Shown: positions 57,556 to 64,000 of the stretch, piece after piece
Position numbering within the stretch: the stretch's first letter is position 1
Layout: every line of letters begins with the position of its first letter
DNA from: Pycnococcus provasolii
Taxonomy: Eukaryota; Chlorophyta; Pseudoscourfieldiophyceae; Pseudoscourfieldiales; Pycnococcaceae
Reading direction: 5' to 3'
DNA length: 64,000 nt
NCBI GenBank assembly: GCA_938743325.2
Contig: OW568889.1
Coordinates: forward strand, 372,001-436,000
The notes under the pieces: generated by a model
Told to the model about the DNA's origin: nothing
Database searches by the model: none
The model's input: only the letters and a program-made list of their open reading frames with translations
Position numbers and translations under genes: made by a program

Positions 57556-58575
57556 TTACACGGCATTGCGACCTGACAATTCGTCGTGCCTCTTCCTTGC
57601 GACGTTATGGAGCTGGAGCAGCGCATCGGAGATGCGTTGCGTCGCTCGTTGCTGCGCCTCCTCGTTCGTGCAATTCTTCGTGCAGCAGCTCATGTCAATC
57701 GGATCGCCAACGACGACGACGACGACGTTGCCACCGCGGGGAAGCACGTTGCCGATGCCAATCACACCTTCCATTCCGACGTGAGCGAATGGCACAACCA
57801 GCGGAAGCGTACCATCTTCGCTTCGCGCCAGCGCCAGCTTAGCCGCGCCTCGTCGCGCCGGGGCGATCGAGCCGTCGCGCGACCTCGTACCCTCGGGGAA
57901 GACGTGCACCCAGTCACCACGCTGTAGTGCAGTCTCTGCAGCGACCATGCCGGGCTGTGACAGTCCAAGTCCACGCTCAACGGGAAGCACCTTGACGAGC
58001 CTGAAGAACTCCGAAAGCGTGGCACCTTTGGAGAAACACCGATCCGTCGCGCACATCGTGTAGCGCAGCCCGCGCGCGTCGAAGACGTATCGAAGAGGCA
58101 TCGACGCTGCTACGACGAGCGGATCGTCGAGCGAAGCGACGTGGTTGCATACCGTGACGATACCGCGACCTGTGTCTGCGTGCTCGGCGAGAGCGTCGTG
58201 GAGCCCTTTCCAGTTGTGCACCTCCGTGGTGTTGAACGCGTACATGAACGTCCTGCTGATCGCCGCTAGGCTTCCTAGCAGAACACGTCGAGCGAGCGCG
58301 CGTGCGGGATCGAGGTCGTCTCCAAGGATGTGCGTGGCATCCGCCGTCGCGTCTTTTTCCAAGGACGAAATCTTTCCTCTCTCTGTGTCTGGCATGTATG
58401 GTATCTGTGGTCTTTTCCTTTGTTCGACGGTGGAAGTCGTCGGCCATCGCGCCAATACGAGCGCGTTGGCGAGTCTTCTGACGACGGAGTTGTCCTCGAA
58501 TATCCTCACGGTTGCGGTCCCGACGGCGGCGCTGGACGTCGGCGTCGGCGTCGGCGGATCCGAACGGCTGCCCAT
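57556..58575 (-). CDS. TAZ: Tafazzin, phospholipid-lysophospholipid transacylase
   Basis: The 339-aa protein matches tafazzin, which remodels cardiolipin acyl chains at mitochondrial membranes. The acyltransferase motif NHVASLDDP (H145, D150) is intact. It is followed by the family blocks ATDRCFSK, FRLVKVLPVERG, GDWVHVFPEGT and PLVVPFAHVGM. The ATG at 58573-58575 is the first in frame. An extension to 58725 would start at GTG and translate telomere-like repeats, so it was rejected. No intron is present. It converges with the Rad5/HLTF gene, with element C between them. Confidence 0.93.
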   Translation of the reverse strand: MGSRSDPPTPTPTSSAAVGTATVRIFEDNSVVRRLANALVLARWPTTSTVEQRKRPQIPYMPDTERGKISSLEKDATADATHILGDDLDPARALARRVLLGSLAAISRTFMYAFNTTEVHNWKGLHDALAEHADTGRGIVTVCNHVASLDDPLVVAASMPLRYVFDARGLRYTMCATDRCFSKGATLSEFFRLVKVLPVERGLGLSQPGMVAAETALQRGDWVHVFPEGTRSRDGSIAPARRGAAKLALARSEDGTLPLVVPFAHVGMEGVIGIGNVLPRGGNVVVVVVGDPIDMSCCTKNCTNEEAQQRATQRISDALLQLHNVARKRHDELSGRNAV

Positions 58576-59368
58576 CACAGCTGCTGCTTGGGCAGGGACG
58601 ACTCGCCGAAACGGCGACGTGGCTAACCCTATCCCTAACCCTAGCCCTAACCACCCCTCCCCAACAACCCTAATCGCCCCGTCCCCGGGCTTGAATTCTT
58701 GAATTGTCTTGAAAATTGAAGGCACGGGTATCCGTTGGTGAATCCGTTGGAGGCGCGGAACTCAAATTTCGGAGGGCGGGAGAGGAGAGGGACCCCATTG
58801 TTAAGCTCCCTTCCCGAGCACTTCCCGAGGGCGGATTGGATGGCTCGACCAATGGTGAGCTATCGTTTGACTGCCTGCCATGCCTTCAAGTGTTGTCCCG
58901 TTGTTGCCTTCTGTTGTTGTCTCGAGAACAACGTGTTGTTTGAAGAGGAAGATGCCACCCATAAGAATACGCTCCTTCCTTCCCTCTCTCTTCCTTGTCT
59001 TATTCGTTCCACAATCCCACTTCCCTCCCTTTCCCTTCCCTTCCCTTCCCTTTCCCGCGACCCTTCCTTTCAAGCCTCTCCTCTCTCACTGCGCACTTGC
59101 AAGGCACTGTCATTTGCAGCCTCACAACACACTCACTACCACGAGTCATTCGCAGCAACGCAACTCCACCTGCAACACCACGCGCAACACGCGCAAGCAC
59201 AAACACACTCGTAGCTACCTGCGCACAGTAATTGTGCACAACAAGTTGCACAACAACACGTAGCTGCCTCACACCCAGTTCACTCAGTTTCGGCAGTCAA
59301 CGCAAGGTCCAACTGCGAAGAGCAAGAGAAAGCGGCCGCGGAGCTACCAACCAACTTAACAACCAACC
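58576..59368. promoter_or_regulatory. Divergent intergenic region between tafazzin and the Hyp-rich protein gene
   Basis: It holds a telomere-like stretch (58621-58677) next to the tafazzin start and a long pyrimidine tract with CCTTCC repeats (about 58970-59090) on the side of the plus-strand gene. Short ORFs here are low-complexity and not supported. Confidence 0.5.
58621..58677. repeat. Interstitial telomere-like repeats
   Basis: CTAACCCTATCCCTAACC, then CTAGCCCTAACC and, after a gap, ACCCTAAT make about five degenerate CCCTAA units (TTAGGG on the minus strand). They lie 46 bp upstream of the tafazzin ATG. They may act as telo-box promoter elements, known from plants, or be a relic of telomere repair. 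Confidence 0.75.
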
Positions 59369-62341
59369 ATGGGGACGAAGAGACAACGACTCAAGAGAAA
59401 CAACTGCAAGCAAGTGCTCGCGGCGGCAGCGTGCGCGGCGATCGCGTGCGGCACGTCCTTGCCGGAAACGACTGCGGCGACACCCAACTCACAGGATAAC
59501 CAGCAACTTCTCAAGGTTTCCACACTCACGCCATCCATAGTCAACACGGATGGCCAGACGAACATCACACTGCACGTGCGCACCACGCAAGGGCCAGAGC
59601 AGTGGCCGTCGTCGTCTTGCAGAAGCCAGTGCTTGTTTGAAGACCCGGAAAGCAACGCTGTGCACCAGACGCAGGCGGACCTTCTCGCGGGCCAGCACGA
59701 AAAAGAGTACCAGGTGGTTTGCCGGGCACCGTCTTGGGAACACGCAACGACTGTCGACGTGAGAGCGCAATTGACTTGTGCAGATTACGAATACACGACG
59801 TCGACCCCGGCAAAGCTCGAATACGTCACGTGGACTGGCCGCGACTTATCGGTTGACTTGGAGCCTGGCCCGCTCACGACCATTCTCGCGTCCGGACACC
59901 TGCCGATAGCGCACGGTGTGAGAACAACCGGTCTGGCGGGAGCTCAGGTGCTCTCGCCTGCAGCGACGGAAACCAAATTCAAGCTCTCCGCAAGTCAACG
60001 GCACCTCCTGACCTATCGCGAGCATGACACATTTTCGCACTTCTACGGTATCGAGGCAAGACGTATGTCACTAGATGGCATGGACTTCTACGGCTTAACG
60101 GGAGCGGGAGAACTTATTGGAGACATGGCAGGTGCAAGCGCATTGGCCACAATTCCTAGCCTGCCTCCATCACCTCCGCCGCCGCCGCCGCCGCCACCGC
60201 CTCCACCACCACCTCCTCCTCCTCCTCCTCCACCACCACCACCACCTCCACCTCCTCCGCCGCCTGGTGCCACCACCACCACCACCACGGCCACCACCAC
60301 CACCACCACCAATGCTCTTCCACCGCCAGTGCCAACATGGATTGAAGTGGCAGGCTTCTATGGCATCTCCATGGAGCTTTTGCATCCCGATGTCGCACCT
60401 GTGGTACTGCAGTCATCACCGCCTCCTCCTCCACCACCACCGTCTTCGCCTCCTCCTCCTCCTCCGCCACCTGCATCCCCGCCGCCGCCGCCGCCGCCTA
60501 GCCCGCCTCCAGATGCTTGCATTGAGCGTGGTGACTGCTCGCCGCCACCTCCCCCTCCCCCTCCACCACCACCGTCCTCGCCCCCTCCTCCTCCACCACC
60601 GTCGCCTCCTCCTCCGCCACCATCGCCTCCCCCTCCTCCCCCAAGCCCACCACCGCCTCCTCCTCCTCCCCCAAGCCCACCTCCTCCTCCTCCTCCTCCA
60701 CCACCACCATCACCACCTCCGCCGCCGCCACCAAGTCCTCCACCGCCACCGAGTCCTCCACCGCCTCCTCCTCCACCACCACCGCCGAGTCCACCACCAC
60801 CTCCGCCGCCGCCGAGCCCGCCGCCTCCACCAGCCTTTACAGGACTTGCGTTTGCGACCGGCTATCTCAGCAATTGTACCGTGTACGCCGACCTCGATGG
60901 AGACTCGAAGATCGATCCCGCTGAGTCTGCACTTGCAACAGCCACCGCGATCGTTGGAGGCACATTCACTTTGCCATTCCAGCCGTCGCGCGTAACCATA
61001 TCGCCGAGCAGCACTTGCACGGATGAAATCACGCAGCTTGTGCTCAGTTCCAGCATACGCGCGGCTGTTAACAATGCGGCTGCTGGCGCACGGCTCGTGC
61101 TTTCCGCGATATCCACAACGGCATCGACATCAAAGTCTACGTCGCCAACACCCGAGGTTGCCACTCAGCAGGCTTTGCGCCTGCCCCCCGGCGCATCCGC
61201 CGTGACATTCGACGCGCTCGGTGCTGCGGCAGCGGGTCTGGCACAGGGGATGGATGCATACGTTGCATTAGTTAAAGTGACGTGCGCGGTGAGCGTTTTC
61301 TCCGAGGGAATGCATCTGGCCACGCCGAGCAAGTCTCTCGACTCTGCTGCCACTTCCGTGTACGAAGGCATCATCGCCCTGTCATCAGGAAGGCGAACGG
61401 CTCAGTTCGAGCCAACGATTTTCTTCAACGTGACCACGGACATGCAAGAGGTGGCAAGGCAGGCGAAGTCTATCCTGGATGCAATGCCTACCACCACGGC
61501 ATCAACGCCGGCAACGAACACCTCCTCGCCCCTCGCCATTCGTCGGCAGCTCTCGCATCGCGATCCTCCTCGTCGACGAATTCTCCAGGCGAACTCGGCG
61601 GCGCTGACTGACGTGTCTGTGACTATTGTCACCGATCTCGCGAAGTTTGCGGACACGGCCCGTGCATCGGGCATGACAGGCGAACAGCTTTTGACGGAGA
61701 TGGCGAAGATCTCGCGTGTTGCTCAACTGGATGCTTTGGAAGCGCTGCGTTCCCTCTCCAATGGAACGAAGACTGCATCCGAAGTCACCTCGCAGTACAC
61801 AGGAACTGCATTGCGCCGCCTTGTTGACGCGGCTCCCGTCCCTGGTCAGGCTGCCATCCAACGGACGGTCAAGGACGCATCCAGCAAGCCGCTCAGCGAC
61901 TTTGGATTTGACAGTGGTGCGGTACCTCCACCCCCTCCACCCCCCGGCAAGCCAGACGAATGGGCATGGGGTACAGACAATGCATGGATTGTCTTTGGAT
62001 GCGCGCTTGGGCTGATTGCTATGGTAGCTATAGGTGGCGGTTATGCATACATCCGGCAGAAAAAACAGATCATTATCCCGCACGATCCTTTGCGAGCGCG
62101 CGAGCTGGAAATGCAACCGACTGCCGGGACAGGGGGGCGGTACGTCCCAGGTGCTGGTTACGGAGTACAGATGGCCCAGGGTGGGCCGACGACGGCACCG
62201 CTTTCGGACGTTGCCCTTACCGCGGAGGCGAAGGCTCAGAAAGCGGCCCAAGAGCGCGCGGAATTTGAAGAGATTCTTCGTCGACAGCAGGATTACATCG
62301 CCAAGCGTCTTGGAAGAGGCGTCGCGAGTCCGTCTCTGTGA
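59369..62341 (+). CDS. Transmembrane hydroxyproline-rich (extensin/pherophorin-type) protein
   Basis: The 990-aa protein has an N-terminal basic plus hydrophobic segment (about 5-32) that could be a signal peptide, then a Cys-containing domain (about 40-230). Long SPPPP runs (about 266-300, 350-382 and 391-489) are of the kind hydroxylated and glycosylated in algal walls. A domain with a calcium-loop-like DLDGDSKIDPAES (about 507-519) follows, resembling SD-repeat or dockerin-like modules, and then a helical region. A C-terminal membrane helix (about 871-894, IVFGCALGLIAMVAIGGGYAYI) and a ~95-aa cytosolic tail complete it. This looks like a wall-linked surface receptor or adhesion protein. 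No exact family is recognised; rod length may vary by slippage. ATG 59369 follows ACCAACC. Confidence 0.85.
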   Translation: MGTKRQRLKRNNCKQVLAAAACAAIACGTSLPETTAATPNSQDNQQLLKVSTLTPSIVNTDGQTNITLHVRTTQGPEQWPSSSCRSQCLFEDPESNAVHQTQADLLAGQHEKEYQVVCRAPSWEHATTVDVRAQLTCADYEYTTSTPAKLEYVTWTGRDLSVDLEPGPLTTILASGHLPIAHGVRTTGLAGAQVLSPAATETKFKLSASQRHLLTYREHDTFSHFYGIEARRMSLDGMDFYGLTGAGELIGDMAGASALATIPSLPPSPPPPPPPPPPPPPPPPPPPPPPPPPPPPPPPGATTTTTTATTTTTTNALPPPVPTWIEVAGFYGISMELLHPDVAPVVLQSSPPPPPPPPSSPPPPPPPPASPPPPPPPSPPPDACIERGDCSPPPPPPPPPPPSSPPPPPPPSPPPPPPSPPPPPPSPPPPPPPPPSPPPPPPPPPPPSPPPPPPPSPPPPPSPPPPPPPPPPPSPPPPPPPPSPPPPPAFTGLAFATGYLSNCTVYADLDGDSKIDPAESALATATAIVGGTFTLPFQPSRVTISPSSTCTDEITQLVLSSSIRAAVNNAAAGARLVLSAISTTASTSKSTSPTPEVATQQALRLPPGASAVTFDALGAAAAGLAQGMDAYVALVKVTCAVSVFSEGMHLATPSKSLDSAATSVYEGIIALSSGRRTAQFEPTIFFNVTTDMQEVARQAKSILDAMPTTTASTPATNTSSPLAIRRQLSHRDPPRRRILQANSAALTDVSVTIVTDLAKFADTARASGMTGEQLLTEMAKISRVAQLDALEALRSLSNGTKTASEVTSQYTGTALRRLVDAAPVPGQAAIQRTVKDASSKPLSDFGFDSGAVPPPPPPPGKPDEWAWGTDNAWIVFGCALGLIAMVAIGGGYAYIRQKKQIIIPHDPLRARELEMQPTAGTGGRYVPGAGYGVQMAQGGPTTAPLSDVALTAEAKAQKAAQERAEFEEILRRQQDYIAKRLGRGVASPSL

Positions 62342-62527
62342 ATCCCGCTCAATTCATTTTCAAAGAATGTAAAACGCAATGAGGTTATTATTGAACAGGG
62401 AACAGATATCAAATATACGTCGCGATCAAAACGGCGCCGTCTTGCGAAGGTAGAAGGCAGTCTACTGTAGTCTATGCTATGTAGCAAGAAGGTGTGCACG
62501 TGCGCGCTGAACGGCGCAGCTTGCGTT

Positions 62528-62589
62528 GTGTGAATGGACGACGGCTGGACAGAGTAAACTGTATAACGTTACTGAATGACTGATGTTAG
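62528..62589 (-). repeat. 3'-end dispersed element, copy D
   Basis: On the minus strand it follows the Tubby TAG stop directly: CTAACATCAGTCATTCAGTA, a CAGTTTACTCTGTCC core, then CGTCGTCCATTCACAC. It lies between convergent genes. Confidence 0.75.
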
Positions 62590-63555
62590 CTATGTGTATA
62601 AGCCCCACGCCTCGAACGAGGTGATGGCTGCGGCGAACGCTTCGACGGGTGCCAGTGGTGCGATGCAGTCTAAGCTGTACCTGTGCTTGCGACTTTTTCC
62701 AAACTGCAGGAGAACCTCCTCGCCGCTTTTCGCCGGTAGCACGAGCTGGAAGTTACGCACACTCGCCTGCTTGACTCGGTCGGTGAAGCTGCCCTCGTAT
62801 CGGCCTTGGACGGGGTTCCAGCGCGGCGCCTTGGTGGCAAACGTGTTCAAGCCTTGCCATCTGCCCGCACGCAGAGCTTCCAGAAGACCCGATGCGTCGC
62901 TTGAGCTCGTCGGCGTTGGTGTGTGTACTCTCCTACCCTTCTCGTCGAAGCCACGCGTGACGACAGTCAGTTTGCGCGGGCAGTCGCCGCGCAGGTTGCG
63001 CTCGTACGTGATTGCCGCGAGCTCCACCGGAGGTACGCCGTTCGAATAGCCGTTCCAAGCAGCCTTTCCCTTCGCGCCTTTCTCGTGCGCCTTTTCTGCG
63101 CCGCGAGGAAGGCCAAGAAGTCGAAACTCCGTTCGTGTGACGTTTGATCTGAGTACGGCAAAGTGGTTTGCGTTTCGCGGGTTATCCGCGAAGGTGGAGA
63201 TGAGGTAGTCGGCTCCCCTTCGTTTTGCGGACAACACGAGTTCGTCTGTTCCCGCTCGGTACAGCTTCATGCCGAGCTGCTCCGTTAGCCACGGCCCTGT
63301 GCCGAATCCGCCCCAGATTCGCTCGATGTCGAACGACACCATGCCAAACTCGCTCGGCACGGGGCAGAGCATGGCGTCTGAGGCGTCGGGTATGTCAACG
63401 ACGCACTCTTCGTTCGTCCTTCGCGGCGAGAGCCTGCTTGCTGTCGTCCCGTGCGACGAGGACACGAGCAGTTCATCCCTTCGCACACCCGACGCCGCGG
63501 TCTGCATCATGTCCACGGAAGTGCCTGGCCGCTGTGCCAGGGAGGTCACCGGCAT
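62590..63555 (-). CDS. Tubby-like protein
   Basis: The C-terminal Tubby domain is clear: FAVLRSNVTRTEFRLLG, ELAAITYERNLRG, PRKLTVV, KAPRWNPVQGRYEGSF, RVKQASVRNFQLV, VLLQFGKSRKHRYSLDC and PLAPVEAFAAAITSFEAW. Tubby domains bind phosphoinositides and in ciliated cells carry membrane cargo with IFT-A. ATG 63555 (A at -3) gives 321 aa. An in-frame ATG at 63801 would add 82 residues of Pro-rich sequence plus a hydrophobic stretch. That DNA is a pyrimidine-rich tract like other leaders here, so I prefer 63555, but the longer form (403 aa) is possible. The domain is near full length, and the family's final CE residues are replaced by GLYT. Confidence 0.93.
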   Translation of the reverse strand: MPVTSLAQRPGTSVDMMQTAASGVRRDELLVSSSHGTTASRLSPRRTNEECVVDIPDASDAMLCPVPSEFGMVSFDIERIWGGFGTGPWLTEQLGMKLYRAGTDELVLSAKRRGADYLISTFADNPRNANHFAVLRSNVTRTEFRLLGLPRGAEKAHEKGAKGKAAWNGYSNGVPPVELAAITYERNLRGDCPRKLTVVTRGFDEKGRRVHTPTPTSSSDASGLLEALRAGRWQGLNTFATKAPRWNPVQGRYEGSFTDRVKQASVRNFQLVLPAKSGEEVLLQFGKSRKHRYSLDCIAPLAPVEAFAAAITSFEAWGLYT

Positions 63556-64000
63556 ACTGTTTCCCACAGCACAGCACAGCCACAGCACGAGAGACACACC
63601 GGCCGAGACACACCAATAAAGGCTTAAGTGTGGTGGCCTAAGCGATCCCAAGGCAAGCAACTTTCGACGAGGACGAGGACGAGGACGAGGGAGGGGGAGG
63701 GAGGGAGGGAGGCCGGAGCGAGAGGGGGAGAAGGGGGGAGGGGGAGCGAGAACAGGGTACTTCCGTACTAGTACTAGGCATGCTTGCTTGCTTGAGCTCA
63801 TTCAATTCATTCTTTCATTCCTTCTTTCGAAGAAGAAGAAGAAGGGAAGGGGCCTCGAAGAAGGTTGCTTAGACTAGACTAAGTTCGTTCAAGGCCTCGG
63901 TGCCGGCCGGCGTCCTCATGGTTATGTATTACGGGACTACTACGGTGCTCTGTCGTTTTCGACTGTACTGTACCCCTAGGACCTTGGCGAGTGAGTTCTA
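63556..64000. promoter_or_regulatory. Upstream region of the Tubby gene with polypurine tract
   Basis: GACGAG repeats and G-rich runs (63668-63750, plus strand) make a pyrimidine-rich leader in the Tubby sense and could form G-quadruplexes. Beyond 63801 there are GAAGAA and simple repeats, and no ORF is supported. Confidence 0.5.

Noticed and set aside
58576-58725. N-terminal extension of tafazzin
   Set aside because: It starts with GTG, and its Leu/Gly-Ile-rich reading comes from telomere-like repeats.

Overview
The window is nuclear DNA from a flagellated, intron-poor, fairly GC-rich unicellular eukaryote, most likely a green-lineage alga of prasinophyte type. Three genes encode motile-axoneme proteins: IQUB of the radial spoke, CFAP47, and MYCBPAP/FAP147 of the central apparatus. 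A wall-type hydroxyproline-rich protein with long SPPPP runs, a probable CGR2/CGR3-like Golgi methyltransferase and an apparently organelle-targeted RecG helicase fit the green lineage. Species cannot be named from sequence alone. No rRNA, tRNA, CRISPR array or complete mobile element was seen.

Layout: 0-8 kb holds IQUB (+), a Golgi-type methyltransferase-like protein (-), a divergent promoter region with a 56-bp tandem array, the SSU-processome factor UTP25 (+) and a small unknown gene (-). 8-18 kb is CFAP47, a 9.6-kb uninterrupted ORF on the minus strand. After a 1.7-kb gap, 19.7-29 kb carries an unknown 263-aa protein, a beta-propeller protein, a long coiled-coil protein, ribosomal P1 and carnosine/histidine N-methyltransferase. 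29.9-40 kb holds MYCBPAP, an exonuclease-RecG fusion, a MutS ATPase fragment, and a HEAT-repeat gene with a relic behind it. 40-52 kb holds a ~2,450-aa membrane protein with the one clear spliceosomal intron, and a GT29 sialyltransferase-like protein with cadherin-like domains. 52-64 kb carries a BCS1-like AAA protein, a Rad5/HLTF homologue, tafazzin, a transmembrane hydroxyproline-rich protein and a Tubby protein.

The genes do not form one pathway. They group loosely into axoneme, DNA repair and fork remodelling (Rad5/HLTF, RecG fusion, MutS relic), cell surface and Golgi (methyltransferase, sialyltransferase, hydroxyproline-rich protein, large membrane protein), mitochondrion (BCS1, tafazzin) and ribosome (UTP25, P1).

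The most unusual non-coding signal is a ~50-60-bp dispersed element found six times. Each copy lies just after, or at, a stop codon and in the same sense orientation relative to the gene it follows. It looks like a shared 3'-end element. The most unusual protein is the DEDDh exonuclease-RecG fusion.
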